Positions 43,497-51,649 of a stretch of DNA of 59,931 nucleotides are shown here, one piece after another. This DNA comes from an uncultured Muribaculaceae bacterium. GTDB taxonomy: Bacteria; Bacteroidota; Bacteroidia; Bacteroidales; Muribaculaceae. How positions within the stretch are numbered: position 1 is the stretch's first letter; every line of letters begins with the position of its first letter. The position numbers and the translations under genes are program-made. The stretch lies in assembly GCA_910585755.1 (NCBI GenBank), contig CAJUFH010000013.1:1-59931 (forward strand), read 5' to 3'. Under the pieces are notes generated by a model. It was not told the DNA's origin. It saw only the letters and a program-made list of their open reading frames with translations, and ran no database searches.

Positions 43497-44486
43497 ATGA
43501 CGCAATTCGCACATCCGGGGCTGCTATGGCTGCTACTGCTGCTCGTACCGCTGATCGCGTGGTATGTGTGGAAACAGCGCAATGCCAACGCCTCGCTGTC
43601 AATGTCGACCCTCGCGCCTTTCGCCCGTCTCGGGCGACCGATGCGGCAATACGCGATGCACGGAGCGTTCGCCCTGCGTTTGCTGGCCCTCGCGTGCCTG
43701 ATCGTGGTGCTCGCCCGCCCTCAGACCCGCGACTCCTGGCGCACAGCCAAAACCGAAGGCACCGATATGGTAATCGCCCTCGACATATCGTCGAGCATGC
43801 TCGCGAGGGATTTCAAGCCCGACAGGCTTGAGGCCGCGAAAAAGATAGCCTCCAAGTTCGTCAACTCCCGCGAGAACGACAACATGGGCCTGGTCGTGTT
43901 CGCCGGGGAAGCGTTCTCCGCCGTCCCGATGACCACTGACCGCGCCGCCCTCGCGAACTATATCGAAGCCCTCAACCGGGAAATGCTCGAGGACGGCACC
44001 GCGATCGGCGACGGCCTCGCGACCTCCATCAACCGTATCAAGGAAGGCAAGGCCAAGAGCAAGAGCATAATCCTCCTGACCGACGGCTCTAACAACACCG
44101 GAATAGTCGCCCCCCTTACCGCTGCCGAAATCGCCCACAAAATGGGTATCAAGGTTTACACTATCGGCATCGGCACGAACGGCACCGCGCCCTACCCCCA
44201 GGTAAACATGTTCGGCCGTATCGAATATGTCCCCCAGCCCGTCGTAATCGACGAGACCACCCTCAAGCAGATCGCGTCAATCACCGGCGGCAAATATTTC
44301 AGAGCCACAGGCAACAAGGTGCTCGCCGAAGTATTCGCCGAAATCGACAAACTCGAGAAAACAGAACTTGACGTGCGCCATTTCTCCCATACGGAAGACA
44401 ACTACATGCCGTGGGCGCTCGCAGCCCTGGCGCTGTTCCTCCTCGAGCTCGTTCTACGTCAAACCTATTTGCGCTCCATCCCATGA
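43497..44486 (+). CDS. batA: Aerotolerance protein BatA (VWA domain)
   Basis: 329-residue inner membrane protein. Two N-terminal helices (about 5-25 and 56-75) and one C-terminal helix (about 305-322) flank a VWA domain (about 90-290). Its metal-site motif is complete (DISSS at about 99-103, with TDG further on in LLTDGSNNTG). VWA domains bind protein ligands through a metal ion. The gene starts 3 bases after the previous stop and overlaps batB by 4 bases (ATGA). Deletion of bat genes in Bacteroides fragilis was reported to lower survival in air. Confidence 0.92.
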   Translation: MTQFAHPGLLWLLLLLVPLIAWYVWKQRNANASLSMSTLAPFARLGRPMRQYAMHGAFALRLLALACLIVVLARPQTRDSWRTAKTEGTDMVIALDISSSMLARDFKPDRLEAAKKIASKFVNSRENDNMGLVVFAGEAFSAVPMTTDRAALANYIEALNREMLEDGTAIGDGLATSINRIKEGKAKSKSIILLTDGSNNTGIVAPLTAAEIAHKMGIKVYTIGIGTNGTAPYPQVNMFGRIEYVPQPVVIDETTLKQIASITGGKYFRATGNKVLAEVFAEIDKLEKTELDVRHFSHTEDNYMPWALAALALFLLELVLRQTYLRSIP

Positions 44487-45529
44487 CCTTCGCCTATCCA
44501 TATCTGCTATACCTGCTGTTCCTCGTGCCGGCGCTGTTCGGGCTATGGTACTGGAGCCGTCTGGCGCGCCGCCGCAAGCTGCGCCGTTTCGGCAATCCGG
44601 CCGAACTGGAACACCTCATGCCTGACGCGTCGAAATACAAACCCGCGATAAAAATCACACTCCAGCTCCTGGCCCTCGCATGCCTTATAATCGCGGTTGC
44701 GCGCCCGCGGGCCGGAGAGCGCGAGGAGGTCGAGAATACCCAGGGAATCGAGGTAATGATCGCCTTCGACGTCTCCCGTTCGATGCTGGCATCCTCTACG
44801 GACGACCCCGGGGGCATTTCCCGTATCCAGCGTGCGAAATTCATCCTCAACCGGTTGATTGACAAGCTGGACAACGACAAGGTCGGACTGATTGTGTTTG
44901 CCGGGGAAGCCTATACGCAGCTCCCGATTACGACCGATTTCATGTCGGCCCGGATGTATGTCGACGAGCTCTCGACCGACATGGTACCCACCCAGGGCAC
45001 AGCGATTGGCGCGGCAATCAATATGTCGATAAACTCGTTCACCAACGACAAGGATATAAACAAGGCCATAATCGTAATCACCGACGGCGAGAACCACGAA
45101 GGAGACGCTATCGAAATGGCATCCTACGCCAAAAGTCTCGGCATAGAGGTCGATGTGATCGGAGTCGGTTCCCTGAAGGGTGCGCCGATACCCCTCGACG
45201 CCCGCCGCGGAGACTTCCTGAAGGACGAGACCGGCGCGCCGGTAACCACCGCCCTGAACGAGGCCGAAGCCCGCGAGATTGCCAAGGCCGGCGGAGGCGA
45301 GTATATAAACGGCTCGGGTAACAAGGCCGTTGACAGCCTCGTAGACCGACTCGACCAAATCAAGAAAAGCGACCTGCGCCACGTCACCTACAAATCGTCC
45401 GCGGAGCAGTTCCCCGTTTTCATATGGCTCGCACTGTTCTTCATCATTGTTGACACGATTGTTCTCCCCCGCAAGAGCGGCTGGCTGAAAAAGTACAACT
45501 TCTTCACCAAAACCCCGAACAAAAAATGA
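44483..45529 (+). CDS. batB: Aerotolerance protein BatB (VWA domain)
   Basis: 348-residue paralogue of BatA with the same topology: N-terminal helices (about 5-22 and 55-75), VWA domain with DVSRS (metal site, about 95-99) and ITDGENHEGD, and a C-terminal helix (about 312-330, FPVFIWLALFFIIVDTIVL). I chose the ATG that overlaps the batA stop; the frame is open 24 codons upstream only as a shadow of batA. It overlaps batC by 4 bases. BatA and BatB may pair as a heterodimer (inference). Confidence 0.92.
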   Translation: MTFAYPYLLYLLFLVPALFGLWYWSRLARRRKLRRFGNPAELEHLMPDASKYKPAIKITLQLLALACLIIAVARPRAGEREEVENTQGIEVMIAFDVSRSMLASSTDDPGGISRIQRAKFILNRLIDKLDNDKVGLIVFAGEAYTQLPITTDFMSARMYVDELSTDMVPTQGTAIGAAINMSINSFTNDKDINKAIIVITDGENHEGDAIEMASYAKSLGIEVDVIGVGSLKGAPIPLDARRGDFLKDETGAPVTTALNEAEAREIAKAGGGEYINGSGNKAVDSLVDRLDQIKKSDLRHVTYKSSAEQFPVFIWLALFFIIVDTIVLPRKSGWLKKYNFFTKTPNKK

Positions 45530-46386
45530 CCGTTAAGCATCTACAAAACATACTCGCGCTGGCGCTCGCCGCGCTCCTTTCACTCTCCACCGCGTCGTGC
45601 GGGAGCGACAAGGATGATGCCGCCCCGGAAAAGCCCAGCTCGACCAAGCGCGAGCGAAACGCCATAAAGGAAGGAAACGAGCTTTACGGCAAACAGCGGT
45701 ATGCCGAAGCCGAAATCAGCTACAAGAAGGCGCTCGAGGAGAATCCCGAAAACACCGCGGCCCAGTTCAACCTTGCCTCCTCCTATCTGAAGCAGCGCGG
45801 AGAGGACCTCGCCAACAAGGGGGACTCCCTGGTGCGCACGGCAGACGCCATGATGGGCAAACTCGGCCAGGCTCCCCAGCCGAAAATCGCGCAAAAAGCT
45901 TTTTACGACCGTGGCAACATCGCCTACAAAGCCGATGATTACGCAGCGGCTATCGAGCATTACAAGAACGCCCTCCGCCGTGACCCTTCCGACAACCAGG
46001 CGAGGGAAAACCTGCGTCTCGCCCAGCTTAAAAAGCAGGAACAGGACCAGAACAAAGATCAAAACAAGGACCAGAACCAGGATCAGAACCAGCAGAATCA
46101 GCAGGACCAACAGCAACAGCAGCAGGACCAACAGCAACAGGACCAGGATAAGGACCAGAACAAAGACCAGCAGAATCAGCAGAACCAGCAGCAACAGCAG
46201 CAGGACCAGCAGAAGCAGCAACAGCAACAACAGCAGCAACAGCAAGGGGGCCTGAGCGACGCCAACGCCAACCAAATCCTCAAAGCGATGGAGGACAAGG
46301 AGAACGGCACTCGCCGCAAGGTCGAACTGATGAAGCAGGACCAGGAAAAACGCGCGCAACGGCGCACGACCAACAAACCCTGGTAA
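45526..46386 (+). CDS. batC: Aerotolerance protein BatC (TPR lipoprotein)
   Basis: 286 residues. The signal ends in a lipobox (LSTAS-C, Cys about 25), so it is probably a lipoprotein. Two or three TPR units follow (about 42-165, GNELYGKQRYAEAEISYKKA and AIEHYKNALRRDPSDNQA). Residues 170-240 are an extreme low-complexity tract of Q, D, N and K. The C-terminus is GLSDANANQILKAMEDKE. The long glutamine tract is usual in BatC-like proteins but exceptionally pure here. Coupled to batB by ATGA. The tract is encoded by CAG/CAA mixtures, so it is not a pure microsatellite. Confidence 0.88.
   Translation: MTVKHLQNILALALAALLSLSTASCGSDKDDAAPEKPSSTKRERNAIKEGNELYGKQRYAEAEISYKKALEENPENTAAQFNLASSYLKQRGEDLANKGDSLVRTADAMMGKLGQAPQPKIAQKAFYDRGNIAYKADDYAAAIEHYKNALRRDPSDNQARENLRLAQLKKQEQDQNKDQNKDQNQDQNQQNQQDQQQQQQDQQQQDQDKDQNKDQQNQQNQQQQQQDQQKQQQQQQQQQQGGLSDANANQILKAMEDKENGTRRKVELMKQDQEKRAQRRTTNKPW
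46039..46246 (+). repeat. Q/D/N/K low-complexity coding tract in batC
   Basis: About 200 bases made almost only of CAG, CAA, GAC/GAT, AAC and AAG codons. It reads as irregular repeats of DQNK- and QQQD-type units and ends with ten Q codons. Prone to length change by slippage or recombination. The opposite strand shows a long open leucine-rich frame, which is an artefact of the repeat. Confidence 0.8.
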
Positions 46387-46440
46387 ACTCTCCCTCCACT
46401 GCCGCCGACAACGGCGACAACTATTTATTTGTGTTTGAAT

Positions 46441-48267
46441 ATGAAGAAGCTACTCATCATAATGACACTGTTGGCGGCGTGGATCGGAGCCGCCGCGCAG
46501 TCATTCAAGGTTGTGCCCCCCCGCAACGTGATTGCCGGGCAGCGCTTCCAGGTGACATTCCGTCTCACCAACGGCGAAGGGTCAGGCCTTAACGCACCGG
46601 CGATTACTGGCTGCAAGCTCCTCAGCCCCTCGCCCGGCGTAAGCACAATGCAGAGCTACCAGTATATCAACGGCCAGAGCACATCAACCTCTACCGTTGA
46701 CTACACCTTCACATACCGCGCCGAGAAAGAGGGTACGTTCACCATCCCGGCCGCTTCAATCAATGTGGACGGCAAAAAGCTGACAACACAACCCGCGAAA
46801 TTCACAATCCTCCCGGCAGACAAGGCTACCGCGCAAAACTCCGGCCAGGGAGGCGGCTATCCCCAGGTAAGCATCGAGGACGAGCAGTCGCAGAACGACA
46901 CCTCCAAACCGATTTCCAAAGACGACATATTCGTACGCATAATCCTCAACAAGAGCCGCGCCTACGAGCAGGAGGCAATCGAGTGCGTCATCAAGCTCTA
47001 CACCAAATACGAGCGTATCAACTCCTTCATGATGACCTCGCCCCCGACTTTCGACGGCTTCCTCATCGAGGAGGTCGACGCCCAGTCGATGCTCAACCAG
47101 GTCGAGCACTACAACGGCCAGAACTATATCACCGCCGTCCTCAAGCGATGCATCATATTCCCACAGAAGTCAGGCAAGCTGACAATCAACTCAGGCAAGT
47201 ATGACCTTAGCGTCGTACAGCTCGAAAGGGTCTCCAACGGATGGTTCTACTCCGCGCGCCCGGTTGAGAAGAGCGTGCGGCTCCAGCCCTATACATCCAC
47301 GGTAAACATCACCCCCCTCCCCGAACCCCGCCCCGCGGGCTTCACCAACGCCGTAGGGCGCTTCCAGTTCGACTCATCCCTGACGCCGCAGCAGTTGCGC
47401 ACCGGCGAGGCGGCATCGCTGACATACGTTCTTACTGGAACGGGCAATATAAAGTACATCGATTTCCCCAAGCCTGAAATCCCCTCGGAGTTCGAGCAAT
47501 ACACTCCGAAGACCGACACCCGCGCCAGGGTCGCGGGCAACACCGTGACCGGCACAATGACGGTTGATTACACAGTCGTGCCACAGAGCGTCGGGGATTT
47601 CAAGATTCCCCGTCAGGAATTTGTATATTTCGACCCGGCTTCTGCAAAATACGTGACTTTGTCAACTGAGGGCTACAACGTAAGCGTAGCCAAAGGCTCC
47701 GGGACTACGATCAGCAACGAACAGCGCGAAATCGAAGCCAAGAATACCGACATACTCCATATCAAGACCGGCGACAAGGGCCTGAGCAAGGGCTATACCC
47801 CGGTAGTGCGCTTCTGGTGGTACTGGGCGTTGTTCGGCCTGATTCTCGCCGCGCTTATCGTGACATTCTTCGCCGCGTCGCGCCGCGACCGCCTGAACGC
47901 CGACATCGCCGGACGACGCAACGCCCGGGCCAACAAAGTAGCCCGCAAGCGCCTGAAGGCCGCGGAAGTGTTTATGAAGAACCGACAGAGCGACAAATTC
48001 TACGAGGAAACTCTCCGTGCGATGTGGGGATACCTTTCCGACAAGCTCAACATCCCGGCCTCGCAGCTCACGCGTGACAACATCGTGGCCCGGCTGACCT
48101 CGAAAGGCGTATCTCCCGAAATCGCCGACCGCGTAATAGCCATTCTCGACCAGTGCGAGATGGCCCGTTACACCCCCGACTCCTCCGCGGAAGCATCAGT
48201 CGAAGCGCTCTACAACGAAACGGCGGACACCATCAACGCCATTGAAAAGACGAAAATCGGTCGCTGA
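46441..48267 (+). CDS. batD: Aerotolerance protein BatD
   Basis: 608-residue membrane protein. A signal peptide (about 1-19, ending GAAA-QS) is followed by a large periplasmic beta-rich region (about 20-440) with repeated Ig-like units, such as FKVVPPRNVIAGQRFQVTFRL and VDYTFTYRAEKEGTFTIP. One membrane helix (about 460-480, WALFGLILAALIVTFFA) precedes a cytoplasmic helical domain (about 495-608) similar to that of the DUF4381-like gene product. The start is the ATG at 46441; the GTG four codons upstream is less likely. BatD is thought to scaffold the complex. 17 bases separate it from batE. Confidence 0.92.
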   Translation: MKKLLIIMTLLAAWIGAAAQSFKVVPPRNVIAGQRFQVTFRLTNGEGSGLNAPAITGCKLLSPSPGVSTMQSYQYINGQSTSTSTVDYTFTYRAEKEGTFTIPAASINVDGKKLTTQPAKFTILPADKATAQNSGQGGGYPQVSIEDEQSQNDTSKPISKDDIFVRIILNKSRAYEQEAIECVIKLYTKYERINSFMMTSPPTFDGFLIEEVDAQSMLNQVEHYNGQNYITAVLKRCIIFPQKSGKLTINSGKYDLSVVQLERVSNGWFYSARPVEKSVRLQPYTSTVNITPLPEPRPAGFTNAVGRFQFDSSLTPQQLRTGEAASLTYVLTGTGNIKYIDFPKPEIPSEFEQYTPKTDTRARVAGNTVTGTMTVDYTVVPQSVGDFKIPRQEFVYFDPASAKYVTLSTEGYNVSVAKGSGTTISNEQREIEAKNTDILHIKTGDKGLSKGYTPVVRFWWYWALFGLILAALIVTFFAASRRDRLNADIAGRRNARANKVARKRLKAAEVFMKNRQSDKFYEETLRAMWGYLSDKLNIPASQLTRDNIVARLTSKGVSPEIADRVIAILDQCEMARYTPDSSAEASVEALYNETADTINAIEKTKIGR

Positions 48268-48284
48268 CCCAACCACGCAGAACC

Positions 48285-49070
48285 ATGAACAGAATAATAA
48301 ACATATTCGCCGCCATAATTCTCAGCATTACAGCCGCGACCGCGGCGGAGCCGGAAACAGCCTACGACCAGCAGGCCGATTCGGCGTACACTGCCGATAA
48401 TTTCGCTCTCGCGGAAGAGCTCTATCTGAAGGCCGCCCAAGAGCACGGCACCTCCTCAACCCTCTTCTACAACCTCGGCAACACATATTACCGCCAGGGA
48501 AACCTCGGCAAAGCGATCGTCTACTACGAACGAGCTCTTAAGCTCGACCCCTCCAACTCCGACGCCCGGACAAACCTGGAATTTGTCAAGGGAAAAATCG
48601 CCGACAAGGAGCCGGACAGCTCGTCGGTAATCGGCAAGGCGGTCGACAACATCTTAAACTCATTCCACGCCGACGCATGGGCCTGGATTGCCCTCGCTCT
48701 TTTCGCAATTTTCATCGGAGCGGCCGCGGCTTACCTCTTCTCCGAGGCCGTGCTTGTCAGAAAAACCGCCTTTTTCGGTGGTATGCTGGTGTTCGTGCTG
48801 ACCGTTTGCGCCGTAGCGGTTTCCTTCGCTGCGGCCAACCGCGTCGAGTCTGACAAATACGCGATAATCCTTCCTCCCGCAGCCCAGCTTTCGACCTCTC
48901 CCCGCGAGGCACGTTCGCAAAGCGAGCAGGCGTTCCTCCTCCATGAAGGCACCAAGGTCGAAGTCATCGACTCGGTCAGCTCACCCGGCGAGGGAGGAAA
49001 ATGGCTCGAAGTAAAGGTCCCGACTGGCGAGCGCGCATGGATCAAGTCAACCGATGTCGAACGCGTCTGA
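48285..49070 (+). CDS. batE: Aerotolerance protein BatE (TPR and SH3-like)
   Basis: 261 residues. A signal peptide (about 1-20) is followed by TPR units (about 24-105, LFYNLGNTYYRQGNLGKAIVYYERAL). Two membrane helices come next (about 126-148 and 158-180) and a C-terminal SH3-like domain ends the protein (about 210-261, LHEGTKVEVIDS, WLEVKVPTGERAWIKSTDVE). The SH3 part probably faces the periplasm and touches peptidoglycan or partner proteins. Last gene of the bat operon. No clear terminator was found; a GC pairing around 49071-49127 has a very long loop. Confidence 0.9.
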   Translation: MNRIINIFAAIILSITAATAAEPETAYDQQADSAYTADNFALAEELYLKAAQEHGTSSTLFYNLGNTYYRQGNLGKAIVYYERALKLDPSNSDARTNLEFVKGKIADKEPDSSSVIGKAVDNILNSFHADAWAWIALALFAIFIGAAAAYLFSEAVLVRKTAFFGGMLVFVLTVCAVAVSFAAANRVESDKYAIILPPAAQLSTSPREARSQSEQAFLLHEGTKVEVIDSVSSPGEGGKWLEVKVPTGERAWIKSTDVERV

Positions 49071-49195
49071 CCCGCGCTCACCGGCATCAATCCCTGCCTG
49101 AGGAGCGTTTTTAACGCGGGCAAACAGAGGCGACTGATTTTTCCTTTGAGCCTTATTTTTTTGAAAGCTATGGCGTTATAATAGTTCATCGCCAA

Positions 49196-49215
49196 TATGT
49201 GTTGTATAACACATA
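49196..49215. promoter_or_regulatory. Perfect inverted repeat before the HTH gene
   Basis: TATGTGTTGTATAACACATA has eight-base arms around GTAT. It ends 8 bases before the -33 box of the next gene, a usual place for an activator or autoregulator site. It has no T-run, so it is not a good terminator. Confidence 0.5.
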
Positions 49216-49222
49216 AAGAAAA

Positions 49223-49254
49223 TTTGGAGTTAACAAAGATTCTTCATATTTTAG
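49223..49254 (+). promoter_or_regulatory. Promoter of the small HTH gene
   Basis: TTTG at 49223-49226, 20-base spacer, TATTTTAG at 49247-49254 (one mismatch to TAnnTTTG). The leader would be about 35 bases. Confidence 0.6.
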
Positions 49255-49295
49255 CTGAAAATAAATAACACGTTCAACTCTTAAATCATACTGTT

Positions 49296-49562
49296 ATGAC
49301 TAAGACAATCACCTTCAACGACCTGCGCCGCATCAAGGACGCCCTCCCCGACGGAGCGACCAGCCGCATTGCCGACAAGCTCAACATAACCGCACAGACC
49401 GTCCGCAACTACTTCGGCGGCTCAAACTATGAATTCGGCAAGAACTGCGGCCTCCACATAGAACCGGGCCCCGACGGCGGTATCGTGGTCCTCGACGACA
49501 CCACCATCTACGACATGGCGGTAGAAATCCTCCAGGAAGAGGAAGCCAAGAAGGAAAAATAA
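49296..49562 (+). CDS. Small HTH DNA-binding protein
   Basis: 88-residue protein, conserved in Bacteroidales. Residues 8-42 form a helix-turn-helix (LRRIKDALPDGATSRIADKLNITAQTVRNYF, given in parts: helix one LRRIKDAL, turn, helix ITAQTVRNYF). The second part, GLHIEPGPDGGIVVLDDTTIYD, is a conserved beta segment of unknown use. Codon use is typical of highly expressed genes in this window. It has its own promoter and stands alone. Role unknown; binding to the inverted repeat in front of its own promoter is a guess. Confidence 0.8.
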   Translation: MTKTITFNDLRRIKDALPDGATSRIADKLNITAQTVRNYFGGSNYEFGKNCGLHIEPGPDGGIVVLDDTTIYDMAVEILQEEEAKKEK

Positions 49563-49623
49563 CCGACTGACATCCAGCGGCGGCCAGCCTGACTATCATA
49601 AGGCTTCTCGCCAAAAGCATACA

Positions 49624-49667
49624 AGGCGCGGCTTGACGCTTCATCGTTTGGAGCTTCTGCCGCGCCT
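49624..49667 (+). terminator. Possible terminator of the HTH gene
   Basis: AGGCGCGGC pairs with GCCGCGCCT (nine pairs) across a 26-base loop, without a T-run. It fits the end of the HTH transcript only weakly. Confidence 0.35.
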
Positions 49668-49709
49668 AAACCATTAAAAAATTGGTCTCACCAACATCAC
49701 CGCGCTAAA

Positions 49710-50819
49710 ATGGACCGGTTCATCACACTCGCGATACATACCTACCCGAAGGCACTCCCGATCAAAACCCTGCTCGAAAGCGAGGGGGTCGAAGTCGAGC
49801 TGCACAACGTAGACCTCAACGACCCCAAAACAGCCCCGGGAGTGAGAATCAGAATTAGGGAATCTGACCTTCCCCTCGCGTTGCGACTCGTTGAGAACCG
49901 AGAGATTTTCGATGGTTCTATCGAGCAGACAGGCAAGCGCGAACGCCTGCTGCTCCTTCCCGTCGACTTCGCAGACCATTCCGAAAAGGCAGCGAAAATG
50001 GCTTTCCAGATTGCCCACGAGCTGGGGGCCGACGTGATACTGCTACACTCCATAATCCCTGTCGAGACCGCAAACACGTTCCAGCTTTCCGACACATACA
50101 AGTACGAAATCCCCGCCGACATCGAAGCCACAAGCCAGGAATTGTCGGATGCCCGCTCTATGATGAAACGATTCTGCGACACTCTGAAAGAGAAAATCAA
50201 AAGCGGCGAGATTCCTGCCGCCCGTTTTCGGAGCGAGGTACTCGAGGGGGTGCCGGAAGAGGTTATCGTGCAATATTCCCGCGACCACTCCCCCGCGATG
50301 ATAGTTATGGGAACCCGCGGCGCTGACAAGAAGCAGTCAGAACTAATCGGAAGCGTTACGGCGGAAGTGCTTGACTCTTGCCGCGTACCCGTGTTCTCCG
50401 TGCCCGAAGACGCGGATTCCGACCTTCTCTCCCGCCTGCGGAAAATCGACTTCTTCTGCAACGGCGACCAGCAGGACATTCTCGCCATAGACTCGCTCCA
50501 CAGAATGTTCCCGGCTACCAGACTGATTGTGCGGCTAATCCGCGTCCCGTCGCGCCGCGAACGCAAGGAACCGGCTGACGAGCAGACAGCCGAAACCGAC
50601 CTTCTGCTTGAACCGCTGCTCCGCTACTGCCGAGAGCACTACCCCAACATCGTATTCTCCGCAACCACCATCAATCTCGCGGAATGTAATGAGGCCGACG
50701 TCGACCTTATCTGCGTCCCCAACAAGAAGCGCAACCTCTTCGCCCGAGTCTTCAACCCCTCCCTCGCCCACAAAATCCTCTTCCGCGCAGACATCCCGAT
50801 GATCGTCATCCCCGTCTGA
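49710..50819 (+). CDS. Universal stress protein with N-terminal DUF2007-like domain
   Basis: 369 residues in three parts. Residues 1-68 resemble DUF2007 signal-transducing domains (ALPIKTLLESEGVEVEL, ALRLVENREIF). Residues 75-230 are a UspA domain with the ATP-binding pattern GTRGADKKQSELIGSVT (G-x2-G-x9-G-S) and the final beta-strand CRVPVFSVPE. Residues 240-369 form a second, degenerate Usp-like domain lacking the nucleotide motif but ending IPMIVIPV. Usp proteins bind ATP and help survival in stress. It is followed by a strong terminator. Confidence 0.88.
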   Translation: MDRFITLAIHTYPKALPIKTLLESEGVEVELHNVDLNDPKTAPGVRIRIRESDLPLALRLVENREIFDGSIEQTGKRERLLLLPVDFADHSEKAAKMAFQIAHELGADVILLHSIIPVETANTFQLSDTYKYEIPADIEATSQELSDARSMMKRFCDTLKEKIKSGEIPAARFRSEVLEGVPEEVIVQYSRDHSPAMIVMGTRGADKKQSELIGSVTAEVLDSCRVPVFSVPEDADSDLLSRLRKIDFFCNGDQQDILAIDSLHRMFPATRLIVRLIRVPSRRERKEPADEQTAETDLLLEPLLRYCREHYPNIVFSATTINLAECNEADVDLICVPNKKRNLFARVFNPSLAHKILFRADIPMIVIPV

Positions 50820-50853
50820 CGCAATACCATCCATCTGGTACCAATAAAAGATT

Positions 50854-50880
50854 GAGGCCGCAAGCAGTGCTTGCGGCCTC
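50854..50880. terminator. Terminator between usp and the tRNA
   Basis: Twelve perfect pairs (GAGGCCGCAAGC with GCTTGCGGCCTC), loop AGT. It lies between the convergent stress protein and tRNA genes; AATAAAAG before it gives a T-run on the minus strand, so it mainly fits the tRNA transcript. Confidence 0.75.
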
Positions 50881-50885
50881 GGTAG

Positions 50886-50957
<72 letters not shown>

Positions 50958-50998
50958 ATATTTCGTGTCTCGCAGAAGCTCTTTCCGTTTGACGTGTG

Positions 50999-51030
50999 CA
51001 AAGGTAGGCACTTTTCGCGTTCCGGCCAAA
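50999..51030 (-). promoter_or_regulatory. Promoter of the initiator tRNA
   Basis: On the minus strand, an exact TTTG (plus 51027-51030), 20-base spacer, and exact TACCTTTG (plus 50999-51006). Perfect match to the Bacteroidetes consensus; the transcript would start near 50992. Confidence 0.8.
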
Positions 51031-51066
51031 TTTTTAATGTTAAAATATATGAATTTAAAAATCCTT

Positions 51067-51098
51067 ATTGACAATATCATTGTAAACAGCTAATTTCG
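51067..51098 (+). promoter_or_regulatory. Promoter of the small membrane protein gene
   Basis: ATTG at 51067-51070, spacer of 20, TAATTTCG at 51091-51098 (one mismatch). Start near 51105, about 50 bases before the ATG. Confidence 0.55.
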
Positions 51099-51155
51099 CG
51101 TCATATAGATATAACGAATAATTATCATCTCAAACCAATAACAAGCGCTTCTCTA

Positions 51156-51569
51156 ATGAACGAACTCAAGGTCGGCAATGTCAAACCCGCGATCAAAATC
51201 AGACACGCAAGGCTAAATCTGTTCTACGAAAGCACGCTTTTGAATTTCTTTCTCATCGGGCTCAGCCTCTCCATGATGCTCGCAAGATTCGATAAGGATT
51301 CTTATTTGCCGCTGATTTGCACGGGGATATTCGCCGTTATATTTATTTCATACTCCCTTTGGTTCTGGATTGGCAAGGCAAAAACAATCGCGACTGACCA
51401 TTTCCTATCTGAAATTTCCGGCATATACCTTATATACTGCCTGATTGCCGGGACAATCAACAATCCCTCTCATTGGTGGCGGGATTTCGCCGTCATAGCC
51501 GCTATAACGATCTTGCTCGTGTATTGCCTACGCCTCGACCGCGCAAGAAGGGCCGAGAAACCAGAATGA
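51156..51569 (+). CDS. Small membrane protein of unknown function
   Basis: 137 residues, not recognised. Four hydrophobic helices are visible (about 25-45, 52-72, 85-103, 110-126) with short loops and a basic C-terminus (RLDRARRAEKPE). The first 24 residues are basic and soluble. The gene is AT-richer than its neighbours. It has its own promoter and an exceptionally long terminator hairpin, so it is probably real although it lacks known motifs. Confidence 0.65.
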   Translation: MNELKVGNVKPAIKIRHARLNLFYESTLLNFFLIGLSLSMMLARFDKDSYLPLICTGIFAVIFISYSLWFWIGKAKTIATDHFLSEISGIYLIYCLIAGTINNPSHWWRDFAVIAAITILLVYCLRLDRARRAEKPE

Positions 51570-51587
51570 CAATATAGTCTCGGGGTA

Positions 51588-51634
51588 ACATCAAAAGAGG
51601 TTGTCGCACAGTTTGCGACAACCTCTTTTGATGT
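51588..51634. terminator. Very long bidirectional terminator
   Basis: 21 perfect pairs around the loop CAGTT; the stem includes AAAAGAGGTTGTCGCA and TGCGACAACCTCTTTT. Runs of A and T inside the outer stem give each strand a T-run. It separates the small membrane protein from the convergent pectin enzyme. Confidence 0.85.
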
Positions 51635-51649
51635 GTTATGCGAATGAGT

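Noticed and set aside
45580..46359. 259-residue leucine-rich frame opposite batC
   Set aside because: It is the complement of the CAG/CAA tract and reads as poly-Leu; a shadow of the coding repeat.
49071..49127. Terminator after batE
   Set aside because: CCCGCG and CGCGGG can pair but across a loop of about 38 bases with weak inner structure; too uncertain to list.
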